DNA of 51,123 nt from Enhygromyxa salina (GCF_002994615.1 NZ_PVNK01000179.1:1-51123); one strand, 5' to 3'. Counted from the stretch's first letter, positions 1-12,145 are shown. Numbers and translations: made by a program. The notes: generated by a model from the letters alone, not told the origin.

Positions 1-127
1 CGAGCCGCAAGGCGAGCGTTTGGGGTGAGCGGAGGGGGCTTTGCCGCCGCAGCGAGGGGCCTTTTCGAAAGGCCCCTTGAAGATTAGAAGGCCTGAGTCG
101 AGCGCGCAGCGCTTGATTCAGGGCTAG
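1..127 (+). repeat. Long CTAG-bounded intergenic repeat module, copy 1
   Basis: First seen copy of a dispersed module that returns at 8919-9039, 38150-38245 (shortened), 38312-38439 and 44732-44763 (truncated). Its hallmarks in order are CGAGCCGCAAGGCGAGCG, a purine-rich stretch, a strong hairpin with arms GGGGCCTTT and AAAGGCCCC (about 57-77), and the end AGCGCTTGATTCAGGGCTAG. The final CTAG (124-127) contains the stop codon of parE. The hairpin could end transcription from parE but no U-tract follows it. The left end lies outside the window. Confidence 0.85.
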
Positions 128-2058
128 ATGTCGATCTCGTCGGCTTCCGCGGCCCGCTCCATGATGAAGCGATAGCGCATCGAGGCGTCCTTGCCCATCA
201 AGTCATGAATGGTGCGATCCGTCGCCAGCTCGTCGGCGATCCCGACCCGAATCAGCTGGCGCTTCTTCGGATCGAGGGTCGTCTCGCGCAGGGTCTTGGG
301 CATCATCTCGCCGAGCCCCTTGAAGCGCTGAATCTCGGGCTTGCCCCGCTTGATGCCGGCCAGGATCCGCTGCAAGTGCTGATCGTCGGCGGCCCAGTGG
401 GACTCCTTGCCGATGTTGACCCGAAACAAGGGCGGCTGGGCCAGGTAGACGTGGCCGCGCCGGATCAGCTCGGGCATGTACTTGTAGAAGAAGGTCAGCA
501 GCAAGGTCGCGATGTGGTGGCCGTCGGAGTCCGCGTCCATCAGCAAGATGATGCGATCGTAGCGCAGGCCCTTGGCGTCGAAGTCCTTGCCGATCCCGCA
601 GCCGAGGGCCTTGACGATGTTGCCGAGCTCCTCGTTCTTGAGGACCCTGGCGATGCTGGCCTGGGCCGCGTTGAGGACCTTGCCGCGCAGGGGCAGGATC
701 GCCTGGGTCTTGCGATCCCGACCCATCTTCGCCGAGCCACCGGCCGAGTCACCCTCGACGATGAACAGCTCACACTTGCGCGGATCGTTGCTGCCGCAGT
801 CGGCGAGCTTGCCGGGCAGGCCGATCTTCGCCTGGCCGGCGGACTTGCGCGTGACCGAGCTGATCGCGGCGCGCGAGGCCGCCCGGGCCCGCGCGGCGAG
901 GATCACCCGGGCGACGATCGCGTCGCCCAAGCTGCGGTTCTCGTGCAGCCACTGCTCGAGCGCGGGCCGGATCGCGCCCTCGATCTGGGCCGCGACCTCG
1001 GGGTTGTTGAGGCGGTTTTTGGTCTGGCTCTGGAATTGCGGCTCGAGCACGTAGACGCTCAGCAGCGCGATCAGGCCCTCGCGGATGTCGTCGAGCGAGA
1101 TGCTCACGCCCTTGGGCTCGAGCTTGTGGGCCTGGATGTAGGCGCGCAGGGCCTTGCCGAGCCCGTTGCGCAGGCCTTGCTCGTGGGTCCCGCCGTCGGG
1201 CGTGGGCACGCCGTTGACGTAGGAGTTGATCGTCGACTCGGTCGCCTCGGTCCACGCGAGCGCGAGCTCGAGTTTGGGGGCCTCGCTGCGCTCGAGATAA
1301 AAGCGGCCCTTGTGCGCGGCCGACTTGCCGCGCACGGCGATCAGCTTGTCGAGGTAGTCGGCGATGCCGTCGGCGTGGTGAAAGGTCTCGGTCTTGTTCG
1401 TCGACTCGTCGGTGAAGGTGATCGTCAGGCCCTTGTGGAGGTAGCTCTTGGCCTCGATCCGCTGGCGGAGGACGTCGGGGTCGAAGACCGCCTTGGCCCC
1501 GAAGATCTGGGGGTCGGGGCGGAGGAAGACCTCGGTGCCCGAGCCGCGCGACTTGCCGGCCGAGCGCAGCCGGCCGTCCTGGACGCCGCGCTCGAACAGG
1601 ACCTCGTGGATCTTGCCGCCGCGCTTGACCCGGACCTCGAGCCGCTCGGACAGGGCGTTGGCCACGGCCGCGCCGACGCCGTGGAGGCCGCCCGAGTGGC
1701 GGTAGCTCTCGCCGTCGAACTTGCCGCCCGCGCCGAGCTGGGTGAACACGGCGACGACGGCGGGGATCTTGAGCTTGGGGTGCTTGTCGACCGGGATCCC
1801 GCGGCCGTCGTCGATGATCGTGATGCCCCTGCGGTCGGCCTCGAGCTTGACCTCGATCTTGGACGCGTAGCCGTTGATGACCTCGTCGACGGCGTTGTCG
1901 AGGATCTCCCACACGATGTGGTGGAGGCCGTCCTTGTTGACGCCGCCGATGTACATGCCGGGCCGGGCCCGGACATGCTCGACGTTTTGGAGCACCTGAA
2001 TCGCGGCCGCGCCGTAGTCGTTGCTGGTGCGGCGTTTGCTGGATTTTGTCTTGGCCAT
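124..2058 (-). CDS. parE: DNA topoisomerase IV subunit B (ParE)
   Basis: 644-residue ATPase subunit of a type IIA topoisomerase, which decatenates daughter chromosomes together with ParC. The N-terminal GHKL ATPase domain shows the Asn-containing EILDNAVDE motif, DDGRGIP and GGLHGVGAAVAN. The middle transducer domain is followed by the TOPRIM domain with EGDSAGG, PLRGKVLN and the acidic metal-binding LMDADSDGHH. Length fits ParE and the short GyrB class. The gene lies 4 bp downstream of parC on the same strand, so the two are one operon. The TAG stop is formed by the CTAG at the edge of an intergenic repeat. A GyrB paralogue is the alternative; adjacency to parC and the short C-terminus favour ParE. 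Confidence 0.93.
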   Translation of the reverse strand: MAKTKSSKRRTSNDYGAAAIQVLQNVEHVRARPGMYIGGVNKDGLHHIVWEILDNAVDEVINGYASKIEVKLEADRRGITIIDDGRGIPVDKHPKLKIPAVVAVFTQLGAGGKFDGESYRHSGGLHGVGAAVANALSERLEVRVKRGGKIHEVLFERGVQDGRLRSAGKSRGSGTEVFLRPDPQIFGAKAVFDPDVLRQRIEAKSYLHKGLTITFTDESTNKTETFHHADGIADYLDKLIAVRGKSAAHKGRFYLERSEAPKLELALAWTEATESTINSYVNGVPTPDGGTHEQGLRNGLGKALRAYIQAHKLEPKGVSISLDDIREGLIALLSVYVLEPQFQSQTKNRLNNPEVAAQIEGAIRPALEQWLHENRSLGDAIVARVILAARARAASRAAISSVTRKSAGQAKIGLPGKLADCGSNDPRKCELFIVEGDSAGGSAKMGRDRKTQAILPLRGKVLNAAQASIARVLKNEELGNIVKALGCGIGKDFDAKGLRYDRIILLMDADSDGHHIATLLLTFFYKYMPELIRRGHVYLAQPPLFRVNIGKESHWAADDQHLQRILAGIKRGKPEIQRFKGLGEMMPKTLRETTLDPKKRQLIRVGIADELATDRTIHDLMGKDASMRYRFIMERAAEADEIDI

Positions 2059-2062
2059 GGGC

Positions 2063-4573
<2,511 letters not shown>

Positions 4574-4946
4574 ATTCGGAAAATGCTTTGATTACGCGGG
4601 GTTGGGGCGGTACGCGGGCCGCGGGGGGCAGAGTACACACTCGGCGATCCGCGTCAAACTTTCAGGTGTGCGCGTGCATGGCGCGGGTGACCTGGACTCA
4701 AAGGGCGCACACGGGCGCGGGAAGGGGCCTGTCTGCGCAAGGGTCAAGCCGGGAGAACCCGCTCTCGCGCTTCGGTGGCGATGGGTTCGCGCAGGTCACC
4801 CGCCGACATCTACAGATGTTGGCGTCGCTGTTCCAGTGTCCGAGTCGCCGCTCGCCGTGCTCAGCTCGCACCGGATGCTGGACCGGGTCGGCGCCAGCAT
4901 CCGGGGGTCGAGGGGGGCGAGGTCGAGGAGGCGAAGCTGGGTCGGA
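4574..4946. other. Intergenic region upstream of parC
   Basis: 373 bp between the start of parC and the end of the Hsp70-like gene, both on the minus strand. No convincing gene was found. It should hold the parC-parE promoter near 4580-4680 and contains a strong inverted repeat at 4871-4904, listed separately. Confidence 0.5.
4871..4904 (-). terminator. Hairpin terminator of the Hsp70-like gene
   Basis: Perfect 11-bp arms CCGGATGCTGG (4871-4881) and CCAGCATCCGG (4894-4904) around a 12-base loop, about 43 bp past the stop codon of the Hsp70-like gene. There is no clear run of U, so it could also be an RNA 3' end stabiliser. Confidence 0.5.
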
Positions 4947-7900
4947 CTACTCGGCCGCGCTCTCGGAGTCGTCGGGCGTCGGCGTGGGCTCGGCCTCGGG
5001 CTCGGGATCGGTGGGATCGGTGGGCTCGGGCCTGGACTCGTCGTCGGGTTCGGGTACCGGCTCCGGTGCGTCGTCGGGAGCGGCCGCTTCGTTGGGAGCG
5101 GCGTCGTCGTCGGGGACGGCGTCGTCGTTGAGAGGGGTCTCGTCGTTGAGAGTGGCGTCGTTGTCGAGAGCGGCGTCGTTGTCGAGAGCGGCCGCTTCGT
5201 TGAGAACAGCGTCGTCGTCGCCGGGAGCGGCGTCGTCGTCGGGAACGGCGTCGTCGTGGAGAGAGGCTGCTTCGTTGAGAGTGGCGTCGCCGTCGGGGGA
5301 GGCCGTTTCGTTGAGAACAGCGTCGTCGTCGTCGGGAGCGGCGTCGTCGTTGGGAGCGGCGTCGTCGTCGTCGAGGGCGGGGTCGTCGTCGGGAGAGGCC
5401 GCTTCGTTGAGAACGTCGGGAGCGGCGTCGTCGTCGGGAGCGTCGTCGTCGTCGGGAGCGGCGTCGTCGTCGAGAGAGGCCGCTTCGTTGAGAGCGGCGT
5501 CGTCGTCGGGAGCGGCGTCGTCGAGAGAGGCCGCTTCGTTGAGAACAGCGTCGTCGTCGTCGAGGGCGGCGTCGCCGGAAGCGGCGTCGTCGTCATGAGC
5601 GTCGTCGTCGGAAGCGGCGGCGTCGTTGAGAACAGCGTCGTCGTCGTCGGAAGCGGCGTCGTCGTCGAGAGCGGCCTCGTCGAGAGCGGCGGCCTCGTCG
5701 AGAGCAGTGGCCTCGTCGAGAGCAGTGGCCTCGTTGAGAACAGTGGCGTCGTCGTCGGAAGCGGCGTCGTCGGAAGCGGCGGCGTCGTCGAGAGCGGCCT
5801 CGTCGTCGTCGAGAGCGGCCTCGTCATCGGAAGCGGCGTCGTCGTCGAGAGCGGCGTCATCGTCTGAAGCGGCGTCGTCGTCGAGAGCGGCCTCGTCATC
5901 ATCGGAAGCGGCGTCGTCGTCGAGAGCGGCCTCGTCATCATCGGAAGCGGCGTCGTCGTCGAGAGCGGCCTCGTCATCGTCTGAAGCGGCCTCGTCGTCG
6001 AGAGCGGCCTCGTCGTCGAGAGCGGCGTCGTCGTCGAGAGCGGCCTCGTCGTCGAGAGCGGCCTCGTCGTCGAGAGCGGCCTCGTCATCGTCTGAAGCGG
6101 CGTCGTCGGAAGCGGCCTCGTCGTCGGAAGCGGGGTCGTCGTCGGAAGCGGCGGGCTCGTCGGAAGCGTCGTCGTCGAGAGCGGCCTCGTCATCGGAAGC
6201 GGCGTCGTCGTCGAGAGCGGCCTCGTCATCGGAAGCGGCCTCGTCATCGGAAGCGGCGTCGTCGTCGAGAGCAGCCTCGTCATCGTCGGAAGCGGCGTCG
6301 TCGTCGGAAGCGGCGTCGTCGGAAGCTGCGGCGTCGTCGAGAGCAGCCTCGTCATCGTCGGAAGCTGCGGCGTCGTCGAGAGCAGCCTCGTCATCGTTGG
6401 ACGCGGCGTCATCGTCGGACGCGGCGTCGTCGTCGGAAGCGGCCTCGTCATCGGAAGCGGCGTCGTCGTCGAGAGCGGCGGCCTCGTCATCGAGAGCGGC
6501 GGCCCCGTCGTCGGGAGCGGCGTCATCGACAACCGTGTCGTCGAGCGGGGCCGCGTCAGCCCGGTGGAGCTCGAGCGGGGTCACTCGCTCGTTGACGTCG
6601 TAGTCGTCGGCGGGATCGCCGAGCTCCTCGGGCTCGGGCACGGGCTCCTCGTCCGGGTCGGGGATGTAGCTGGCGAGCGGCTCATCCCCGATCTGCTCGC
6701 GCAGCTTGGCCGGCAGCGCGTCGCTCAGGCCCATGAAGGCCTCGAGCGCGGCCACGAGGTACTCGTCGTGGCCGAGCTCGAGGGCGGCCTCGGCCTCGCG
6801 GCCCCACTGCACGAGGCTCGTGCGCAGCAGGTCGTCGATCGCAGCGTTTTGGTCGCCGAGCGCGGCCTCGTTGAGCCGGACCAGGGTCTGGACCCGCTGA
6901 CCGAGACGCTCGTTGCGCTGGCGCTGGGTCTCGGCCCTCGCCCGGGCTCGCGCTTCGACGCACAGGCGCTCGAGCGCGCGCTCGCTCAGCCCAACGCGCT
7001 CGCTGAGGGTCAGCGCCAGGCTCGGGGGATCAACGCGGACCTCGACGCGACCGTTGCGATCGAGCTCGACGCTGAGCTCGGCCTCGGCCGCCTCGCCGCG
7101 GATGTCGACGCGCAGGGCCAGGGTCCGCTCGTCCTCCCCGCCTTCGCCGTCGAGCTCGACGAGGTCTCGCTCGGCGTGGCCGGTCTCGCCAAGCTCGAGG
7201 CTGAGGCTCCGGCAAAGCGGCAGGGGAGTGTTGCGCTCGACCAGGCGCCGGGCCTCGGGTCCGTCGAGCCACAGCTCACGGCTGGCGATGTCGACGACCT
7301 GGGTCTGGGGTCGTCGGCGGCTGCGGCGGTGAGCCTCGAGCGCGAGGCCGCGAGTGACGAAGTCGTCGTCGAGGGCGCTGGTGCCCAGCTCGGTCTCGGG
7401 CACCCGGCCGAACAGGGCCTCGATGCGATCTTGGATGACCGGGATCCGGGCGCTGCCGCCGACCATCACGAGCGCGTCGAGCTCGTCGGGGTCCTGGCCC
7501 GCGTCGTCGAGGACCGCCTGGGCCAGGGCCGCGGTGGCCTCGACGAGGTCGCGGATCATTCGCTCGAAGCGCTCGCGCTCGAGGGTCACGAACAGGTGCT
7601 TGGGTCCGCTCTCGTCGGCCCACAAGAAGGGCAGGCGGATGTCGTGCTGCTCGTCGTCGCTGAGCGCGATCTTGGCCTTCTCGGCGACGTCCCGCATCCG
7701 CGCGCGGACGGTCGGATCGCCGGACAGGTCGACCTCGTTGGCGTCCTCGAACTGGCCGAGCAGCCAGTCGACGACGCGCTCGTCGATGTCGTCGCCGCCG
7801 ATGTCGAGGCGGCTCCGGGCCGCCAACAGCTCGAGGTCGCCGCTGTCGAGGCGGGCGAGGGCGGCGTCGAAGCTGCCCGCGCCGAGGTCGAGGACCAGGA

Positions 7901-8717
7901 TCAGCTGCTCGGTGTCGGGCGCGGCCTCGCTGTCAGCTGCCGCGTCACCCTTTGGATCATCGTCGCCCGCCTGCGCCTCGTCCTCGGCGTTCTCGTCGGC
8001 GTCCGCGGCTGCGTCGTCGTCGTGGCTGTCCTCGTCAACCGGCTCCTCCTCGGCCGGGGCGTCGTCATTGGCGGCGAGCGCGGCCTCGAGCCCGACGATC
8101 CCGAGCGCGGCGGGACCCTCTCGCTCGAGCGTCGACCAGGCCAGGGCCGCGGCGGTCGTCCCGTGGACGAGCTCGATGGTCTCGACCCCGGCGACACGCA
8201 GGGTGTGGACGACGGCGCGGCGCCGGGCGTCGTCGCTGCCCGGCGCGATCGAGACGACGACCCGCTCGGGATCGAGCTCGAGCTGGCGGCGAACTTGCTC
8301 GACGATCGCCTGGGTCAGCGCGCCGAGCAGGCGCGGCACGGGCCACGTGTCGCCCGCCAGGCCAAACTGGACGTCGCCGCCCGGCCCGCGCTCGACGGGG
8401 ATCTGGCGCCAGCGCTCATCGTCGAGCTCGGCGAGCTCGTGGCGGCGCCCGGCGAGGCGCAGGGCCCCAAACACCTGCGAGCGCGGCTCGGTGATCGCAA
8501 GCCGCCGGGCCGCGTCGCCGAGCACGAGCTCGGGCTCGGTCGAGTGCACCTGGCTCGGATCAAAGCCGACGATCGTCGGCCGGCGTCCACCCTCCGCGAG
8601 CGAGCGCAAGATTTGAGGGCGGCCATCGACGATCAACGCGGCGCGGACCGAGGCGCTGCCGAGGTCGAGGACGAGGACGGGATCGGGGGCCGAGGTCGGG
8701 GGCTTGCGGGGGCTCAT
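4947..8717 (-). CDS. Hsp70/DnaK-like ATPase with giant acidic repeat tail
   Basis: About 1256 residues from the ATG at 8717; the frame stays open to a TTG at 8777, but the ATG falls just before the domain. An actin-fold ATPase is visible: phosphate-1 loop VLDLGSASV (about residue 15), phosphate-2 loop LVLDLGAGSFDAAL (about 275) and adenosine motif VMVGGSARIPVIQDRIEALFG. An acidic insertion of about 55 residues (about 215-270) sits just before phosphate-2. A beta-rich segment resembling an Hsp70 substrate domain and a helical part follow. The last ~490 residues are almost only Asp, Ala, Glu, Ser and Leu in units such as AASDDEAALDDD. No signal peptide, so probably cytoplasmic. Client and function are unknown; the family assignment is firm, a chaperone role is inferred. 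Confidence 0.8.
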   Translation of the reverse strand: MSPRKPPTSAPDPVLVLDLGSASVRAALIVDGRPQILRSLAEGGRRPTIVGFDPSQVHSTEPELVLGDAARRLAITEPRSQVFGALRLAGRRHELAELDDERWRQIPVERGPGGDVQFGLAGDTWPVPRLLGALTQAIVEQVRRQLELDPERVVVSIAPGSDDARRRAVVHTLRVAGVETIELVHGTTAAALAWSTLEREGPAALGIVGLEAALAANDDAPAEEEPVDEDSHDDDAAADADENAEDEAQAGDDDPKGDAAADSEAAPDTEQLILVLDLGAGSFDAALARLDSGDLELLAARSRLDIGGDDIDERVVDWLLGQFEDANEVDLSGDPTVRARMRDVAEKAKIALSDDEQHDIRLPFLWADESGPKHLFVTLERERFERMIRDLVEATAALAQAVLDDAGQDPDELDALVMVGGSARIPVIQDRIEALFGRVPETELGTSALDDDFVTRGLALEAHRRSRRRPQTQVVDIASRELWLDGPEARRLVERNTPLPLCRSLSLELGETGHAERDLVELDGEGGEDERTLALRVDIRGEAAEAELSVELDRNGRVEVRVDPPSLALTLSERVGLSERALERLCVEARARARAETQRQRNERLGQRVQTLVRLNEAALGDQNAAIDDLLRTSLVQWGREAEAALELGHDEYLVAALEAFMGLSDALPAKLREQIGDEPLASYIPDPDEEPVPEPEELGDPADDYDVNERVTPLELHRADAAPLDDTVVDDAAPDDGAAALDDEAAALDDDAASDDEAASDDDAASDDDAASNDDEAALDDAAASDDDEAALDDAAASDDAASDDDAASDDDEAALDDDAASDDEAASDDEAALDDDAASDDEAALDDDASDEPAASDDDPASDDEAASDDAASDDDEAALDDEAALDDEAALDDDAALDDEAALDDEAASDDDEAALDDDAASDDDEAALDDDAASDDDEAALDDDAASDDDAALDDDAASDDEAALDDDEAALDDAAASDDAASDDDATVLNEATALDEATALDEAAALDEAALDDDAASDDDDAVLNDAAASDDDAHDDDAASGDAALDDDDAVLNEAASLDDAAPDDDAALNEAASLDDDAAPDDDDAPDDDAAPDVLNEAASPDDDPALDDDDAAPNDDAAPDDDDAVLNETASPDGDATLNEAASLHDDAVPDDDAAPGDDDAVLNEAAALDNDAALDNDATLNDETPLNDDAVPDDDAAPNEAAAPDDAPEPVPEPDDESRPEPTDPTDPEPEAEPTPTPDDSESAAE
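5085..6545 (-). repeat. Low-complexity acidic-tail repeat array
   Basis: About 1.45 kb of imperfect short tandem repeats built from GTCGTC, GAGAGCGGC and GGAAGCGGC blocks, encoding the Asp/Glu/Ala/Ser/Leu tail of the Hsp70-like protein on the minus strand. The array lacks stop codons in several frames on both strands, so long open frames opposite it are not genes. Such DNA is prone to slippage, and copy number may differ between strains. Confidence 0.9.
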
Positions 8718-8918
8718 GAGTCGCGCAGGGGTGCAGAAACGAGGCGACAGCCTCGGAGCCGCTGAGATCCGTGTCAAGCCGGCTCAGGCGGCGAAATCGC
8801 GAGATCGCGCGCAGGCACGGCGGACGAGCGGAGATCTGTTCCGCGATCCGCGAGCCCGGCGTGCGGCGCGTCTGTCGATGCTTGGCGCGCGAAGCTCTCA
8901 GCTTGGCGAGGGCCTCGG

Positions 8919-9039
8919 CCTGAGTCGAGCGCGCAGCGCTTGATTGAGGCCGAGCACGAGCCGAGAGGCGAGCGTTTGGGGGGCGCGGAGGGGGCTTCGC
9001 CGCCGCAGCGAGGGGCCTTTTTGAACCCCGGGCTGCTAG
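8919..9039 (+). repeat. Long CTAG-family repeat, rearranged copy 2
   Basis: Contains the same blocks as the copy at 1-127 but in swapped order: CTGAGTCGAGCGCGCAGCGC first, then CGAGCCGAGAGGCGAGCG and the GAGGGGCCTTTTT half of the hairpin. It ends with CCCGGGCTGCTAG (CTAG at 9036-9039). It fills the gap between vgrG and the Hsp70-like gene. The rearranged order suggests two copies recombined or inserted side by side. Confidence 0.75.
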
Positions 9040-9059
9040 GGGAGGGACCGCGCGCGGGC

Positions 9060-11297
9060 TCAGTTCTGATTGACTTTTTTGGCCTTGAGCGTGATCGATT
9101 GCTTGCCCTTGACGGTCACCTTCGTGCCCTCGAGGACGAGCTCGCCGCTCTTGCTCAGGGTGATCGAGGCCTTGCCGACCTTGATCGTCAGATCCGTCCC
9201 GAGCTCGATCAGGCCCTTCTTCTCGCCGATGATGCCGAGCTCGCCAGCGGCGCTGAGGTGCATGTCCTCGCCGGCCTCGAGGCTGACCGCAGTCCCGGCG
9301 CTGACGCTGAGATTCCCGCGCGCGCTGTGCTGGATCGTGGCCGCGTCGACCGACTTGCCGCCGACCACGCTCTCGTTGCTGGTGGCGCCGACCGAGACCG
9401 ACTTCATGCCGCCGACCTCTTCGAGGCTGGCCGCGCCGACCGAGGTGTTCATGGCGCCCCCGACGATCGTCGCCAGCATCCCGCCGACGGTCACGGTCTT
9501 GGCCACGGCGACGGTCTGGCTCGCCGACGCGCCGATCGTCTCGCTGCGGCTGCCGCCCACGCTCGCGCTCTGGTCCGCGCCGATGACGAGGACCTGGTTG
9601 TCGCCGACCTCGAGGGTCATGTTGGCGCCGACGGTCTCGAGCTGATCGGCGCCGACGCTGACCCGCTTGTTGACGCCGATGCGCTCGGACTCGTTGGCCG
9701 CGACGGACTTGTGGCGGTTGTGGCCGACCTTCAGCGACTCGTCGTGGCCGATCGTCTGGGCCTTGTCGTGCTTGATCTCGGTCGTCCAGTCCTTCTGACC
9801 GTGGATGTAGATCTGCTCGGACCCGGCGGCGTCCTCGAAGCGCAGCTCGTTGCTGCCGCCGCCGCCCGGCGAGCTGTTGGTCCGCCAGCCGCTCTGGGTC
9901 GAGTTGCCCGGCAGCGCGAAGGGGGGCTCGGCGGCGCCGTTGTAGACGCAGCCCGTGACCAGCGGCCGGTCGGGGTTGCCCTCGAGGAATTCGACGACGA
10001 CCTCCATGCCCACCCGGGGGATGAACTGCGCGCCCCAGCCCGGGCCCGCCCAGCTCTGCGCGCAGCGGACGCGGCACGAGCTCCCGGCCCCGCTGTCGCC
10101 CTCGGGCCAGTGAAATTGGACCTGGATCCGGCCCTGGGCGTCGACGTCGATCTCGCCGCCACCGACGACGGTCGCGGTCTGGGGCCCGCGGACCTCGGGC
10201 TTGGGCGTGAGCTCGAGCGGCCGGAGGGTGACCGACGCGGGCACGCAGGACAGGCGGTTGCGATAGACCCGAGCTTCGCCGGAGCCGCTGCCGTAGTCAT
10301 GCTCGACGCGGGTCACGAGCCAGTCCGACGGCGTGCCCTCGAGGGCGATGCCGTCGAGCACGAAGCGGTGACCGACGTGGGCGAGGGAGGCGTTGGACTC
10401 GCAGGTGGCGAGGTGGCCAGACATGCGCAGGGCCTGCTCGTAGTCCTGGGTGCGCTGGGCCAGATCGCCGGTCCCGAACCGGCGCTGGCCGTGATCGTAG
10501 ATCCGTCGGACGCGCCCGCGCGCGTCGGCCTGGCCGGTCTCCTCGGCCGGGACCGAGCTCGGGCTGGCGCAGTCGAACTCGCTGAGCGAGACGGTGGTCG
10601 GGGTCAGCTGCCGGGCCCACTCGAAGGCCTGGATCGACTCGAGGTCGGCCTCGTCGGGGTTGTGCGCGACGACCGGGAGGACCGCGGTGCCGTCGACGTT
10701 TTGGTGCTTCGGGTAGTCCTCGTTGTCGTCGCACAGGGTCAGGACTTCATGGCCGCGCTCGCCGTCGTGGACGAAGTACCAGGAGATGCCCTCCTCCTCG
10801 AGCAGCCGACAGACGAAGTCGAGGTCGGTCTCGCGGTACTGCACGCAGTAGTCCCGGGCCGCGGCGCCGCGCTGGAGGTGGCCAAGCTCGACGCTGCGCT
10901 CGTACTCGTCGAGGCTCGTCGCGACGACCTCGCGGACGATGTCCTGGACCGAGCGGTCCTGCCAGATCCGCGAATTGCTGCGCTGGCGGGCGAGCGCGAG
11001 GGCCGGGACCACGCGGACCCGCGCGTGGAGGTGGTGATCTTCGTGGCCGAGAAAATCGACCCGCGCGACGACGCCGAACACGAGCCGGGGAGGGTGGTCA
11101 CCGCGCTGCAGCGTGAGCTCGCAGGTCGCCCCGAGCAGCTCGGCGGTGTCGATCTGGACCTCGTCGGTCGCGATCTCGAGGCTCGCCTCGTAGAGCTCGT
11201 TGATGGACTCCGAGAGCGCGAGGCGGGTGACCTTCCAGCTCGCGTCTGGACCGTTGTTGAAGCTGACGAGGACCTGGAGGTTCGGGAGTCTGGACAT
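9060..11297 (-). CDS. Type VI secretion tip protein VgrG/TssI
   Basis: 745-residue spike protein. Residues 1 to about 400 resemble the gp27-like barrel domains of VgrG (YCVQYRETDLDFVCRLLEEEGISWYF-type region), then the gp5 OB-fold with FHWPEGDSGAGSSCRVR and WAGPGWGAQFIPRVGMEVVVEFLEGNPDRP. The C-terminal third is a needle-like beta-helix of short repeats (VGANMTLEVGDNQ, VGGSRSETIGAS and similar), ending in KGKQSITLKAKKVNQN with no extra toxin domain. No sheath, Hcp, PAAR or baseplate genes are nearby, so it is an orphan VgrG, or belongs to an extracellular contractile system encoded elsewhere. Confidence 0.92.
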   Translation of the reverse strand: MSRLPNLQVLVSFNNGPDASWKVTRLALSESINELYEASLEIATDEVQIDTAELLGATCELTLQRGDHPPRLVFGVVARVDFLGHEDHHLHARVRVVPALALARQRSNSRIWQDRSVQDIVREVVATSLDEYERSVELGHLQRGAAARDYCVQYRETDLDFVCRLLEEEGISWYFVHDGERGHEVLTLCDDNEDYPKHQNVDGTAVLPVVAHNPDEADLESIQAFEWARQLTPTTVSLSEFDCASPSSVPAEETGQADARGRVRRIYDHGQRRFGTGDLAQRTQDYEQALRMSGHLATCESNASLAHVGHRFVLDGIALEGTPSDWLVTRVEHDYGSGSGEARVYRNRLSCVPASVTLRPLELTPKPEVRGPQTATVVGGGEIDVDAQGRIQVQFHWPEGDSGAGSSCRVRCAQSWAGPGWGAQFIPRVGMEVVVEFLEGNPDRPLVTGCVYNGAAEPPFALPGNSTQSGWRTNSSPGGGGSNELRFEDAAGSEQIYIHGQKDWTTEIKHDKAQTIGHDESLKVGHNRHKSVAANESERIGVNKRVSVGADQLETVGANMTLEVGDNQVLVIGADQSASVGGSRSETIGASASQTVAVAKTVTVGGMLATIVGGAMNTSVGAASLEEVGGMKSVSVGATSNESVVGGKSVDAATIQHSARGNLSVSAGTAVSLEAGEDMHLSAAGELGIIGEKKGLIELGTDLTIKVGKASITLSKSGELVLEGTKVTVKGKQSITLKAKKVNQN

Positions 11298-11335
11298 CGG
11301 GGACCGCAGCTTAGCCTAAAATTGCGTGAGACGCG

Positions 11336-12019
11336 TCAGCTCGCGGCGGGCAGCTTCGACGCGACCCACGAGTTGCCCCGCTCGATCAGGTAGGCGTCGT
11401 AGCGCTCGCGCAGATCCGGGACGGCGGACTTCTTGACTGCGTCGAGTTCCAGCGCCGCTTCGCGCCACGCGCGGACCTTGGGCAGCTCGTCGAGGACCGC
11501 GAGCTCGGGCGCGGGATCTTGGGTCCAGCCCACGCGCTGGAGCATCGGGATGCAGGCGGTGTCGACCAGCGACAGCTGCTCGCCAGTAAAGAAGGGGCCG
11601 ACGAGCTCGGCCTCGAAGCGCGCGAGCTTGGACCGCAGGGCCGCGGCGTGGGCGAGGGCGTCCTCACGCGTGCTCGCCGTGGCCATGCGCCAGGTGTCGG
11701 CGATCGCCGCCGACGCGAACTCGATCATCGCCCGATGTCGGGCGCGAGTCAGGGGATCGGCGGGCAACAGCGAGCCCTCGGTGATCTCGTCGAGGTACTC
11801 GTTGATGACCGCCGACTCGAACAGCACGACCTCGCGGGCACCGTCGCGCACGACCAACACGGGGACCTTGGCGAGCGGGGACAGCTCGAGGAACCACGCT
11901 GGCTTGGCGGCGAGATCGATGAACTCGGTCTCGTAGGGCACGCGCTTGTGCTCGAGCGTGATCGCCGAGCGCTGGACGAAGGGGCATGTCGCGAAGGAGA
12001 TCAGCTTGAAGCTTGGCAT
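11336..12019 (-). CDS. Glutathione S-transferase-like protein
   Basis: 227 residues with a thioredoxin-like N-terminal domain starting FKLISFATCPFVQRSAITLE, which has the CPFV active-site cysteine pattern of omega/beta-like GSTs. The glutathione-binding cis-proline region is SPLAKVPVLV, followed by the ESAVINEYLDE motif. The C-terminal half is helical, as in the family. It probably conjugates or reduces small molecules with glutathione in the cytoplasm; the substrate cannot be told. The start is the ATG at 12019. It lies 38 bp upstream of vgrG on the same strand; that link is probably incidental. Confidence 0.88.
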   Translation of the reverse strand: MPSFKLISFATCPFVQRSAITLEHKRVPYETEFIDLAAKPAWFLELSPLAKVPVLVVRDGAREVVLFESAVINEYLDEITEGSLLPADPLTRARHRAMIEFASAAIADTWRMATASTREDALAHAAALRSKLARFEAELVGPFFTGEQLSLVDTACIPMLQRVGWTQDPAPELAVLDELPKVRAWREAALELDAVKKSAVPDLRERYDAYLIERGNSWVASKLPAAS

Positions 12020-12145
12020 CGGGGTCGACGCGGGGTTCGGACCCCGGGCCGAGATGTTACGTCCTCAGGGCTCTTGCGTCCGTGGCGGTCCGAATTCTTG
12101 CGTGAACCGGACCCAGCGAACATCATGGGCGCGAGCGGACCCGGG

